A stretch of 64,000 bases of DNA, taken from positions 872,521-936,520 of the forward strand of contig NZ_BMRA01000001.1 in NCBI RefSeq assembly GCF_014648395.1, written 5' to 3'. The translations under genes and the position numbers were made by a program. Shown here piece by piece: positions 1 to 7,813 of this stretch. The notes under the pieces were generated by a model that saw only the letters and a list, made by a program, of their open reading frames with translations, had not been told where the DNA came from and ran no database searches. This DNA is from Micromonospora fulviviridis (GTDB lineage: Bacteria; Actinomycetota; Actinomycetes; Mycobacteriales; Micromonosporaceae). The first letter of the stretch is position 1; the number at the start of each line of letters is the position of its first letter.

Positions 1-492
1 AACCTGCGCCCGCACGAGCGGGGCCGGCAGCTCGACGTGGTGCTCGTCGGCTCGGTCGGCGGGGAGGAGGTCTGGCGGGGCGTCTCGACGTACCTCGGGA
101 AGGAGCGCACGGCGGGCGGCGGCCCGCGGCCCGACCGGGGTGACCGCCCGACCCCGCCGCCCGCCTCGGCGCACTGGCGGGTGACCCCCCGGGTGGGGAC
201 CGACTACGCCCGGGTCTCCGGCGACCACAACCCGATCCACACCTCAAGGCTCGGCGCGCGGCTGTTCGGCTTCCCGCGCCCGATCGCGCACGGCATGTGG
301 AGCAAGGCCCGCTGTCTGGCGGCGCTGGAAAGCCGGCTGCCGGAGGCGTACACGGTGGAGGTGGCGTTCAAGCTGCCCGTGCCGCTGCCGTCCACGGTGG
401 CCTTCAGCGCCACCGCCACGGGCGCGGCCTGGGACTTCGCGCTGCACGACGCGCGGCAGGGCCGGCCGCACCTGGTGGGCACCGTCCGCTGA
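1..492 (+). CDS. MaoC-like hot-dog dehydratase family protein, 5' truncated
   Basis: The reading frame is open from base 1, so the gene begins before the window and only the C-terminal 163 residues are visible. The segment DYARVSGDHNPIHTS, followed by FPRPIAHGMW, is the hydratase motif of MaoC/hot-dog enoyl-CoA hydratases (catalytic Asp and His in SGDHNPIH). Such proteins hydrate or dehydrate acyl-CoA thioesters in fatty-acid or polyketide metabolism. A Gly/Pro/Arg-rich linker (about residues 35-55 of the visible part) precedes the domain, so this may be the second half of a two-domain protein. The exact substrate cannot be read. A strong hairpin follows the stop codon. Confidence 0.8.
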   Translation, partial: NLRPHERGRQLDVVLVGSVGGEEVWRGVSTYLGKERTAGGGPRPDRGDRPTPPPASAHWRVTPRVGTDYARVSGDHNPIHTSRLGARLFGFPRPIAHGMWSKARCLAALESRLPEAYTVEVAFKLPVPLPSTVAFSATATGAAWDFALHDARQGRPHLVGTVR

Positions 493-493
493 G

Positions 494-522
494 GAAAGAG
501 GGGGCTTGAGGTCCCCTCTTTC
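494..522 (+). terminator. Intrinsic terminator after the MaoC-like gene
   Basis: Perfect 10-bp inverted repeat (GAAAGAGGGG, 494-503, against CCCCTCTTTC, 513-522) with a 9-base loop, two bases after the stop codon. It separates the MaoC-like gene from the NUDIX cassette. Confidence 0.7.
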
Positions 523-531
523 GTGCGCTAA

Positions 532-566
532 GTTGTTCTCAGATTGAGTTGTTCTCAGCATGAGAG
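532..566 (+). promoter_or_regulatory. Tandem operator-like repeat before the NUDIX gene
   Basis: GTTGTTCTCAG occurs at 532-542 and again at 548-558, a 16-bp period. Each copy is followed by a small inverted repeat: CTCA-GAT-TGAG at 538-548 and TCTCA-GCA-TGAGA at 553-565. The array ends 13 bases before the GTG start at 579. Its position and symmetry suggest a repressor or activator site. The NUDIX protein itself has a winged-helix tail of the NrtR type, so autoregulation is a reasonable guess, but it is inference. Confidence 0.5.
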
Positions 567-578
567 AGACGAGACGAC

Positions 579-1331
579 GTGAACGAGCAGGACTTCCTCG
601 CCGCGTACGACCCCCGGGACTACCCGGCGGTCGCCGTCACCGTCGACGTGGTCGCGCTGACCATCCGCGACGGCGCGCTGCACCTGCTGCTGATCCGCCG
701 GGCCGCCCCGCCCTTCGCGGGGCACTGGGCGCTGCCCGGCGGTTTCGTCCGCCCCGACGAGGACCTGGCCGCCGGCGCCCGGCGCGAGCTGGCCGAGGAG
801 ACCGGCCTCGGCGGCGAGCGGCTGCGCCGGGTCCACCTGGAGCAGCTCGCCACCTACGGCGGGCCCGACCGCGACCCCCGGATGCGGGTCGTCTCGGTCG
901 CCCACCTGGCCTTCGCCCCCGACCTGCCCGACCCGGTCGCCGACACCGACGCCGACGACGCCACCTGGCTGCCGGTGACCGCGCTGACCAGCCGGCAACT
1001 CGCCTTCGACCACGGCCGGATCATCGACGACGGGCTGGAGCGGGCCCGGTCCAAGCTGGAGTACACGCCGCTGGCCACCCGGTTCCTGGAGCCCGAGTTC
1101 ACCATCACCGAGCTGCGGGCCGTCTACGAGACGGTCTGGGGGCACCCGCTGCACGCCGGCAACTTCCACCGCAAGGTGCTCTCGGTGCCCGGGTTCGTGG
1201 AGAGCACCGGCGCCAGCACCGAGCGCGGCGGCGCGCGCGGCGGGCCCCGGGCCAAGCTCTACCGGGCCGGCGATGCCCGGCTCCTCCACCCGGCGCTGCT
1301 GCGCCCCGCCCGGGAGGAGACGGTGCGGTGA
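579..1331 (+). CDS. NUDIX hydrolase with C-terminal winged helix (NrtR-like)
   Basis: 250 residues. The complete Nudix box GX5EX7REUXEEXGU lies at about residues 55-77 (G55, E61, R69-E70, E73-E74, G76), so hydrolase activity is plausible. The C-terminal third (about 165-250: FTITELRAVYETVWG, then NFHRKVLS) matches the winged-helix part of NrtR-type regulators, which sense ADP-ribose-like nucleotides and control NAD-related genes. NrtR regulators often have a degraded Nudix box; this one is intact. It starts at GTG 579 with a weak purine-rich site. The stop overlaps the GTG of the next gene (GTGA), indicating translational coupling with the J-domain/kinase-like gene. Its actual ligand is not known. 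Confidence 0.85.
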   Translation: MNEQDFLAAYDPRDYPAVAVTVDVVALTIRDGALHLLLIRRAAPPFAGHWALPGGFVRPDEDLAAGARRELAEETGLGGERLRRVHLEQLATYGGPDRDPRMRVVSVAHLAFAPDLPDPVADTDADDATWLPVTALTSRQLAFDHGRIIDDGLERARSKLEYTPLATRFLEPEFTITELRAVYETVWGHPLHAGNFHRKVLSVPGFVESTGASTERGGARGGPRAKLYRAGDARLLHPALLRPAREETVR

Positions 1332-2302
1332 GGACCGAGGACGCCATCCGGCTCGTCGCCACGGCGCGCGGCGACGCCGACCTGTTCGGCACCGACGCGC
1401 CGGCCCGCCGCTACCGCGAGCTGGTCACGGCGCTGCACCCCGACCGGCTCGGCGCGGTCGACCCGGGGGTACGCGCCGCCGCCACCGACGCGCTCATGGC
1501 GGTGACCGCCCGCTGGCGGGGCGGCCGCGGCGCCGAACTCGGCGACTACGCGTTGCGCCGGATCGCGTACGTCGGGGACGTGGCCGACCTCTACGACGTC
1601 GGGCGGGACCGGCTGCTCAAGCTGCCCCGGAATCCGGCCGACAACGACCTGATGGCCCGCGAGGCGCGCGCCCTGCGGCGGATCGCCGAGCGGGGCGACC
1701 CGCGCCACCTGCCCTACGTGCCCCGACTCGTCGACCACCTGCCCGCCCGCGACCCCGCGACCGGCGCGGAACGGCTGGTCAACGTGGTGGCCGCGGCACC
1801 CGGGCTGCACAGCCTCGACGAGGTGCGCCGGGCGTACCCGGACGGGCTGGACCCGCGCGACGCGGCCTGGATGTGGCGGCGGCTGCTGGTCGCCCTCGGC
1901 CTGGCCCACCGGGCCGGGGTGGTGCACGGCGCGGTGCTCCCCCGGCACGTGCTGGTCGAGCCGGCCGCGCACGGCGTGGTCCTGGTCGACTGGTGCTTCG
2001 CGGTGGTCGGCGAGGCCGCCGTCCCGGCGCTGGTCCCCGGCCACGAGGACTGGTACCCGGCCGAGGTGACCGCGCGGCGGCCCGCCGGCCCGGGCACCGA
2101 TCTGGCCATGGCCGCGCGCTGCATGACCTGGCTGATGGCCGACCGGGCGCCGCGCGAGCTGCGCGCCTTCGCGGCCGGCTGCCAGCGCCCGAAGCTGGCC
2201 GCCCGCCCCGACGACGCCTGGCGGCTGCTCGGCGAACTCGACGAGGTGCTGGACCGCCTCTTCGGCCCCCGCACCTTCCGCCCCTTCACCCTCAATCCCT
2301 AG
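1328..2302 (+). CDS. J-domain-like / degenerate protein kinase fusion
   Basis: 324 residues from GTG 1328, which overlaps the NUDIX stop by 4 bases. Residues about 10-60 resemble a J domain with the HPD tripeptide (H37-P38-D39 in ALHPDRLG). From about residue 75 the protein looks like a protein kinase: LLKLP (K98, beta-3 Lys position), REARAL (E112, helix-C Glu), and a catalytic-loop equivalent VVHGAVLPRHVLV (199-211) followed by LVDW. The catalytic Asp of HRD is replaced (HGA), whereas the metal-binding Asp of DFG is kept as VDW, so this is probably a pseudokinase or a strongly modified kinase. The J part could recruit DnaK; that is inference. The gene is followed after 10 bases by the vWA gene. 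Confidence 0.7.
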   Translation: MRTEDAIRLVATARGDADLFGTDAPARRYRELVTALHPDRLGAVDPGVRAAATDALMAVTARWRGGRGAELGDYALRRIAYVGDVADLYDVGRDRLLKLPRNPADNDLMAREARALRRIAERGDPRHLPYVPRLVDHLPARDPATGAERLVNVVAAAPGLHSLDEVRRAYPDGLDPRDAAWMWRRLLVALGLAHRAGVVHGAVLPRHVLVEPAAHGVVLVDWCFAVVGEAAVPALVPGHEDWYPAEVTARRPAGPGTDLAMAARCMTWLMADRAPRELRAFAAGCQRPKLAARPDDAWRLLGELDEVLDRLFGPRTFRPFTLNP

Positions 2303-2312
2303 GGAGGCTGCC

Positions 2313-3269
2313 ATGGGCAGCGGAATCTGGTCCACCGACGTGTACGACGCCGCCGACCGCTACCGGCGGGCCACCGGCGCGAGCGCGTTCTCGTACAGCG
2401 ACAGCGGGGCGCGGACCGTGCACCCCGCGCTCGACCCTCGTGGCGCGGTCCGGGAGAGCCGCGACTCGGCCGAGCACCCGCGGTCGACGCCCATCGCGGT
2501 GCTCTTCGACGTGACGGGCTCGATGGGGCACGTGCCCCGGGTGCTCCAGAGCAAGCTGCCGCAGCTGCTCGGCCTGCTGCTCCGCCAGGGGTACGCCCCC
2601 GACCCCCAGCTCATGTTCGGCGCGATCGGCGACGCCACCTGCGACCGGGTGCCGTTGCAGGTCGGCCAGTTCGAGTCCGACAACCGGATGGACGACGACC
2701 TCGGCCGGATCGTGCTGGAGGGCGGCGGTGGCGGCCAGATGACCGAGTCGTACGAGCTGGCCCTGTACTTCATGGCCCGGCACACGGTCACCGACAGCTG
2801 GGAGAAGCGGGGGCGGCGCGGCTACCTGTTCATCATCGGCGACGAGCTGGCGTACCCCCGGGTGGACCGGCGGCAGGTGGCCCGGCTGATCGGCGACGAC
2901 CTGCGCGAGGACGTGCCGCTGCGGCAGATCGTCGACGAGGTGACCCGGCGCTGGGACACCTACTACCTGCTCCCGGCCGGCAGCGCGTACGCGGGCAGCC
3001 GCAAGGTGCTCGACTTCTGGCGCGGCCTGCTCGGCCAGCACGCCGTCGAGCTGGACGACCTCGACGCGGTCTGCGAGACCATCGCGCTCACCGTCGGCCT
3101 CGGCGAGCAGGCCATCGACCTGGACGCCGGACTGCGTGACCTGGACCGGGCCGGGTCGACGGCCGGCCGGACCGTCTCCCGGGCGCTCGCCCGCCTCGGC
3201 GGCGGCCGGCGCGCGGTGGCCACGCTGCCGTTCGCCCCGAGCGACGGAAGCGGGGTCACCCGGCTGTGA
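2313..3269 (+). CDS. vWA-like MIDAS protein
   Basis: 318 residues. ATG 2313 has a GGGAGG site 5 bases upstream. VLFDVTGSM (residues 63-71) is a metal-ion-dependent adhesion site of the DxTxS type (D66, T68, S70), and LFIIGDEL further on fits a later acidic strand of a von Willebrand A fold. A Gly-rich stretch (EGGGGGQMTESYE) lies between them and may supply the third MIDAS residue. No signal peptide or membrane segment is seen, so it should be cytoplasmic. Such vWA proteins usually act as metal-dependent scaffolds in multi-protein assemblies, as in MoxR or TerY systems. Its stop overlaps the GTG of the PurA-like gene by 4 bases. Confidence 0.75.
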   Translation: MGSGIWSTDVYDAADRYRRATGASAFSYSDSGARTVHPALDPRGAVRESRDSAEHPRSTPIAVLFDVTGSMGHVPRVLQSKLPQLLGLLLRQGYAPDPQLMFGAIGDATCDRVPLQVGQFESDNRMDDDLGRIVLEGGGGGQMTESYELALYFMARHTVTDSWEKRGRRGYLFIIGDELAYPRVDRRQVARLIGDDLREDVPLRQIVDEVTRRWDTYYLLPAGSAYAGSRKVLDFWRGLLGQHAVELDDLDAVCETIALTVGLGEQAIDLDAGLRDLDRAGSTAGRTVSRALARLGGGRRAVATLPFAPSDGSGVTRL

Positions 3270-4516
3270 GGCACGTGATGGTGGTCGACCTCGGCTACGG
3301 CGACGCCGGCAAGGGCACCGTCGTCGACTGGCTCTGCGCGAGCCGGCCGGTGCACACGGTCGTCCGGTTCAACGGGGGCGCGCAGGCGGCGCACAACGTC
3401 GTGCTGCGCGACGGACGGCACCACACGTTCGCGCAGTTCGGCGCGGGGACCTTCCGCCCCGGGGTCCGTACGCACCTGTCGCGGCACGTGGTGGTGGACC
3501 CGCTGGCGCTGGCCGCCGAGGCCGACCACCTCACGGCGGTCGGGGTGCCCGACGCGCTCGACCGGCTGACCGTGGACGGGGAGGCGCTGCTGGCCACCCC
3601 GTACCACCGGGCCGCCAACCGGGCGCGGGAGATCGCCCGGGGAGCCGACCGGCACGGCTCCTGCGGGCTGGGGGTGGGCGAGGCGGTCGCGTACGGCCTC
3701 GCCCACCCCGACGAGGCGCCCCGGGTGGCGGACTGCCGGCACCCGGCGGTGCTGCGCCGCCGGCTCACCGCGCTGCGGGACCGGCTCACCGCCGAACTCG
3801 GCCCGCTGGACGCCCCGCCGGTCGAGGACTGCCTGCCCGCGTACGCCGGCTTCGCCGACCGGGTGGCGATCGTCGACCGGGGGTGGCTGTCCGGGGCGCT
3901 GCGGGCCGGGACCTGTGTGTTCGAGGGGGCGCAGGGGGTGCTGCTGGACGAGTGGCACGGCTTCCACCCGTACACCACGTGGAGCACCACCACCTTCGCC
4001 AACGCCGAGGCGCTGCTCGCCGAGGCCGGCCTGGCCGGCACCGCGCAGCGGCTCGGCGTGCTGCGGGTGACCACCACCCGGCACGGTCCCGGGCCGCTGG
4101 TCACCGAGGACCCCGCGCTGCCCTTCGCCGATCCGCGCAACCCGACCAACCCCTGGCAGGGCCGGTTCCGGTTCGGCCACTTCGACGCCGTGGCCCACCG
4201 CTACGCCCTGGATGTGGCGGGCGGCGTGGACGGGCTGGTCCTGACCCACCTCGACCTGGCCGGCCCGGCCCTGCGCATCTGCCGTCGCTACGACACCATC
4301 GACCGGCTCACCCCCGGCCCGGCCGGCGACCTCGACCGCCAGGCCGCGCTCACCGACCGGCTGCTCCGGGCCCGCCCGGTCCTCGACGAGGCGCCCGCCG
4401 ACTGGCCGGCCGCGGTGGCGGCCGAGCTGGGCGCGCCCGTGCTGCTCACCTCGCACGGGCCGACCGCCGAGGACAAGCTTCCCGCCCTCGCCGGAGCCGT
4501 TTCCGCTCCCCGCTGA
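3266..4516 (+). CDS. Divergent adenylosuccinate synthetase paralogue
   Basis: 416 residues. The N-terminus VVDLGYGDAGKGTVVDW corresponds to the PurA GTP-binding and catalytic loop (QWGDEGKGK in the enzyme), keeping the catalytic Asp (D13) and the Lys. RFNGGAQAAHNVV corresponds to the GGxNAGHT loop and keeps the His (H43). FEGAQGVLLDEWHG and LTHLDLAG match the FEGAQ and TKLD motifs. The [11 protein letters not shown] motif is changed to GSCGLGVGE and the GRxRRTGW motif to GRFRFGHFD, so substrate contacts are altered. A canonical purA lies elsewhere in the window (16075-17364), so this copy is unlikely to be the housekeeping enzyme. Its linkage to NUDIX, J-kinase-like and vWA genes suggests a specialised nucleotide reaction, product unknown. 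Confidence 0.8.
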   Translation: MRHVMVVDLGYGDAGKGTVVDWLCASRPVHTVVRFNGGAQAAHNVVLRDGRHHTFAQFGAGTFRPGVRTHLSRHVVVDPLALAAEADHLTAVGVPDALDRLTVDGEALLATPYHRAANRAREIARGADRHGSCGLGVGEAVAYGLAHPDEAPRVADCRHPAVLRRRLTALRDRLTAELGPLDAPPVEDCLPAYAGFADRVAIVDRGWLSGALRAGTCVFEGAQGVLLDEWHGFHPYTTWSTTTFANAEALLAEAGLAGTAQRLGVLRVTTTRHGPGPLVTEDPALPFADPRNPTNPWQGRFRFGHFDAVAHRYALDVAGGVDGLVLTHLDLAGPALRICRRYDTIDRLTPGPAGDLDRQAALTDRLLRARPVLDEAPADWPAAVAAELGAPVLLTSHGPTAEDKLPALAGAVSAPR

Positions 4517-4540
4517 CACCCCACCGCCGAGCATGGGTGC

Positions 4541-5158
4541 ATGGGGGACGTGGTCGACCTGCTGCACCAGACGGTGACCTCGCCGTGGGTGTACCTGGTG
4601 ATCATCGTGGTCACCGCGGTCGACGCGTTCTTCCCGGCGGTGCCGGGCGAGACCGTGGCGATCACCGCCGGGGTCTTCGCGGCCGGCGGCGAGCCGCAGT
4701 TGGTCGGGGTGATCGTGGCCGCCGCGTTCGGCGCGCTCGCCGGCGACCACATCTCGTACGCCATCGGGCGCGGCGGCGGCGCACACCGGCTGGCCCGGCT
4801 GCCCGCCGACAGCCGGCGCCGGGCGGGTTCCGAGTGGGCCCGCCGGGCGGTCGACCGGCGCGGCGGCATCATCCTCACCTCAGCCCGGTACGTGCCCGGC
4901 GGGCGGACCGCCGTCACCCTGACCATGGGCGCGGTCCGCTACCCGCTCCGCTCCTTCCTCATGTACGACGCGCTGGCCTGCGCCACCTGGGGCACCTACT
5001 GCGGACTGCTCGGCTACTTCGGCGGGCTGGCCTTCGAGCACAACCCGATCCAGGGCCTGCTCGCCGGCGTCGGCATCTCGGTGGCGGTCACCGGCCTGTT
5101 CGAGGCCGCCCGCTGGGCCCGCCGCCGCGCCCACGCCCGGGCCACCGCGCGCCGCTGA
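4541..5158 (+). CDS. DedA family membrane protein (copy 1)
   Basis: 205 residues with several hydrophobic helices. DedA hallmarks are FPAVPGET (about 31-38), GDHISYAIGR (about 68-77) and ARYVPGGRTAVTLTMG (about 108-123). DedA/VTT proteins are integral membrane proteins; characterised members act in lipid-carrier or phospholipid flipping and membrane homeostasis. It lies 24 bases after the PurA-like gene on the same strand and could be the last gene of that transcript. It is clearly paralogous to the protein at 7127-7813 (shared LLHQT..SPWVYL start). It converges on the response regulator gene with only 9 bases between. Confidence 0.85.
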   Translation: MGDVVDLLHQTVTSPWVYLVIIVVTAVDAFFPAVPGETVAITAGVFAAGGEPQLVGVIVAAAFGALAGDHISYAIGRGGGAHRLARLPADSRRRAGSEWARRAVDRRGGIILTSARYVPGGRTAVTLTMGAVRYPLRSFLMYDALACATWGTYCGLLGYFGGLAFEHNPIQGLLAGVGISVAVTGLFEAARWARRRAHARATARR

Positions 5159-5167
5159 CCGTGGCTC

Positions 5168-5815
5168 TCACTCCTCCAGCAGGTCGGCGTCGTGGACCAG
5201 GATGGCGAGCTGGACCCGGTTGGCCACGCCGAGCTTGGCCAGCGCGCGGCTGACGTGCGTCTTCACGGTCGCCTCGCTCGCGCCGATCCGCCGGGCCACG
5301 TCGGCGTTCGCGTCACCCCGGGCCACCTCCCGGACGATCGCCGCCTCCCGGTCGGTGAGCCGGGCCAGCCGCTGCCGGGCGGCCTCCCGCCGGGCCGGAC
5401 CGCGTTCGGCGAACGAGCTGATCAACCGCCGGGTCACCGTCGGAGCGAGCATGGCGTTGCCGGCCGCGACGGTCCGCACGGCGGCCGCGAGCTCCCGGGG
5501 CGGGGTGTCCTTGAGCAGGAAGCCGACCGCGCCGGCGCGCAGCGCGGCGTGCACGTACTCGTCCCGGTCGAAGGTGGTCAGCATGACGACCCGCGGGCCC
5601 TCGGCGACGATCCGTGGCGCAGCCGTCAGCCCGTCGGTGCCCGGCATGCGGACGTCCAGCAGCACCACGTCAGGCCGCAGCCGGACGGCGGCGGCCAGCG
5701 CCTCGTCACCGTCGGCCGCCTCGCCGACCACCGCGATGTCCGGCGCGGCCTCCAGAATCAGCCGCAGGCCGGCGCGGACCAACTGCTCGTCGTCGGCGAT
5801 CAGGGTGCGGATCAT
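5168..5815 (-). CDS. NarL/LuxR-type response regulator
   Basis: 215 residues from ATG 5815. The N-terminal receiver domain has the acidic pair in IADDE, the phosphoacceptor D54 in VLLDVRMPG, the Thr of MLTTF and the Lys of LLKDTPP. The C-terminal LuxR helix-turn-helix (about 150-205) reads LTDREAAIVREVARG and then SEATVKTHVSRALAKLGV. It should be phosphorylated by the kinase encoded immediately upstream; the two genes overlap by 4 bases (ATGA). Target genes cannot be read, though the adjacent divergent DedA gene is a candidate. Confidence 0.92.
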   Translation of the reverse strand: MIRTLIADDEQLVRAGLRLILEAAPDIAVVGEAADGDEALAAAVRLRPDVVLLDVRMPGTDGLTAAPRIVAEGPRVVMLTTFDRDEYVHAALRAGAVGFLLKDTPPRELAAAVRTVAAGNAMLAPTVTRRLISSFAERGPARREAARQRLARLTDREAAIVREVARGDANADVARRIGASEATVKTHVSRALAKLGVANRVQLAILVHDADLLEE

Positions 5816-6966
5816 GGCAGCTCCTCGACCGGTACCAGCGCCCGCAGCAGGAATCCGCCGTCGGCGGTCGGACCGGCCGACAGCCGGCCGCCGGCCAGCT
5901 CGACCCGCTCGCGCAGCCCCACCAGGCCGAGCCCCGCGCCGGGCAGGGCGGGGCCGGGCCGGGTGGCCGGGCCGTTGCGGACGACGACCTCGATCCCGTC
6001 GGGCAGGTGCCGCAGGCGCACGGTGACCGGCGCGTCCGGGGCGTGCTTGCGCACGTTCGTCAGCCCCTCCTGGACCACCCGGTGCACGGTCCGGGCCACC
6101 GCGCCCGGCACCGGCCCGGACGTCCCCTCGTCCCGCCGGTCCACCCGGAGACCGGCCGCCCGGGAGTCCGCCACGAGCTCGTCGACCGCGTCCAGCCCGG
6201 CGGCGGGAAGCGGGGTGCCGCCGCCGGCCGGCTGGCGCAGCACACCGAGCACCTCGCGCAGGTCGGTCAGGGCCGCCCGGCCGGTGGAGCGGATCAGCGC
6301 GGCCGCCTCGACGGTGACGGGGTCGGCGGCGGTCACCTCCAGCGCCCCGGCGTGCACCACCATGAGCGAGACGCGGTGCGCCACCACGTCGTGCATCTCC
6401 CGGGCGATCCGGGCCCGCTCCTCGGCGCGTACCCGGTCGGCCCGCGCCTCCTGCTCGCGTTCCAAGCGCTCGGCGCGGTCCCGGAGGGCGGCCAGGGTGT
6501 CCCGCCGCGCCCGGATCCACAGGCCGGCGAGGAGCGGGAAGACCACCAGCCAGGCGACGAGCGCCACGGCGTTGGCGCCGGTCGCGGTGGTCAGCCGGCG
6601 CTCCCCGCCGACCACGACGCCGACCACCACCCCGACCACGGCGACGAGTCCCGCCCCGAGCAGGTGCGCCGCGAGCCGCCGACCGCGCAGCCCGACCCCC
6701 GCCCGCCAGGAGACCAGGACGGCGGCCGGCCAGGCAGCCAGGACGACCCAGCCCACCACCGCCGCGGCGACCAGCGGCCAGCGGCGAGCCGTGACGGCCG
6801 CGCCGCCCGAGGCCAGCGCCACGACCAGCACGAGCAGCCGGGGCAGCGGCGAGCGGACGCCCAGCGCACCGGTCGCCGACGCCCAGGTGCCGGCCGCCAC
6901 GAGCCCGGCGAGCAGGAGCGGCGTGTGCCGCTCGGCCCGCCGCAGCAGGGTGGCGCGGGTGGTCAC
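5812..6966 (-). CDS. Sensor histidine kinase, HisKA_3 type
   Basis: 384 residues. About four to five hydrophobic segments fill residues 15-150, with no obvious extracellular sensor domain. The dimerisation/phosphoacceptor motif RARIAREMHDVVAHRVS contains H192. The HATPase region follows, with QEGLTNVRKHAP (N-box) and GAGLGLVGLRERV (G-box). This is the NarL-type sensor architecture that pairs with the response regulator encoded next to it. It starts at GTG 6966, divergent from the second DedA gene over about 160 bases. The lack of a large periplasmic domain suggests sensing within or near the membrane (inference). Confidence 0.92.
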   Translation of the reverse strand: MTTRATLLRRAERHTPLLLAGLVAAGTWASATGALGVRSPLPRLLVLVVALASGGAAVTARRWPLVAAAVVGWVVLAAWPAAVLVSWRAGVGLRGRRLAAHLLGAGLVAVVGVVVGVVVGGERRLTTATGANAVALVAWLVVFPLLAGLWIRARRDTLAALRDRAERLEREQEARADRVRAEERARIAREMHDVVAHRVSLMVVHAGALEVTAADPVTVEAAALIRSTGRAALTDLREVLGVLRQPAGGGTPLPAAGLDAVDELVADSRAAGLRVDRRDEGTSGPVPGAVARTVHRVVQEGLTNVRKHAPDAPVTVRLRHLPDGIEVVVRNGPATRPGPALPGAGLGLVGLRERVELAGGRLSAGPTADGGFLLRALVPVEELP

Positions 6967-7126
6967 CCGGCGAGCCTAGGCCGGGCCGGCGCGCGACGGG
7001 GCGTACCTCCGGGTGGGTTGGGGGCCGACCCCGAGGACCCGTCGGGGTACGACGCGACGAAAGTGACCCCCGCCGGCCGACCGACGGCAGATGGCGCGGA
7101 CCGGCGGCGCGACCAGCATCGGGGCC

Positions 7127-7813
7127 ATGGATTCCGTGCTCGACCTGCTCCACCAGACCATGTCCTCCCCGTGGGTCTACCTGGCGCTGTTCGCCGTCGC
7201 GGTGGTCGACGGCTTCTTCCCGGTGGTGCCGAGCGAAACCGCCGTGATCACGGCCGGGGTGTTCGCCGCCACCGGCCAGCCGGACCTGCCGCTGGTGGTC
7301 GGGGTGGCCGCGCTCGGCGCGCTCGTCGGCGACCACATCTCGTACGCGATCGGCCGGCACGGCGGCGGCCGGCTGCTGGCCCGGCTCCCGGTGGCCGGCC
7401 CGGCGGGTGGCCCGGCGACGGGCCGGACCGTTCGGGGCAGCCGGCGGCGGGCCGCGTTCGAGCGGGCCCGGCGCGGCATCGCGACGCGCGGCGGGCTGAT
7501 CCTCACGGTGGCCCGGTACATCCCGGGTGGACGGACCGCGGTCACCCTGACCATGGGGGCGACCCGGTTCCCCCGGCGACGGTTCCTCGCCTTCGACGCG
7601 CTGGCCGCGCTCTCCTGGGGCCTCTACTCGGCGCTGGTCGGCTACCTGGGCGGGCTCGCCTTCGAGCGGGACCCCGTCCGCGGGCTGTTGCTCGGGCTGG
7701 GGCTGGCGCTGACCCTCACCGTGATCGTGGAGGCGGTGCGCTGGGCCCGGGGCCGGCGCCGGCGCCGCCGGGTGGCGTGTGCCCGGGTCAGCCGGCCGGC
7801 GGATGCCAGGTGA
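7127..7813 (+). CDS. DedA family membrane protein (copy 2)
   Basis: 228 residues if started at ATG 7127. This start is preferred because MDSVLDLLHQTMSSPWVYL aligns with the beginning of the DedA protein at 4541; an in-frame ATG lies 36 bases upstream. The same motifs are present: FPVVPSET, GDHISYAIGR and ARYIPGGRTAVTLTMG. It differs from copy 1 by an insertion rich in Gly/Pro/Arg after the second motif and a longer basic tail. Its 3' end overlaps the convergent tetR gene by 26 bases. The pair probably arose by duplication around the two-component genes. Confidence 0.87.
   Translation: MDSVLDLLHQTMSSPWVYLALFAVAVVDGFFPVVPSETAVITAGVFAATGQPDLPLVVGVAALGALVGDHISYAIGRHGGGRLLARLPVAGPAGGPATGRTVRGSRRRAAFERARRGIATRGGLILTVARYIPGGRTAVTLTMGATRFPRRRFLAFDALAALSWGLYSALVGYLGGLAFERDPVRGLLLGLGLALTLTVIVEAVRWARGRRRRRRVACARVSRPADAR

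Noticed and set aside
3266..4516. Phage-type PurZ (2-aminoadenine synthesis)
   Set aside because: As I recall, PurZ replaces the catalytic Asp of PurA; this protein keeps D13 in GYGDAGKG. No phage or dZTP genes are near.
579..4516. TerY-phosphorylation triad
   Set aside because: A PP2C phosphatase and Ter proteins are missing and the kinase is degenerate, so it cannot be assigned to that known system.
5168..7360. A 730-residue minus-strand open frame covering two genes
   Set aside because: The true response regulator starts at ATG 5815 inside it; the rest is a GC-rich shadow of the kinase gene and the second DedA gene.
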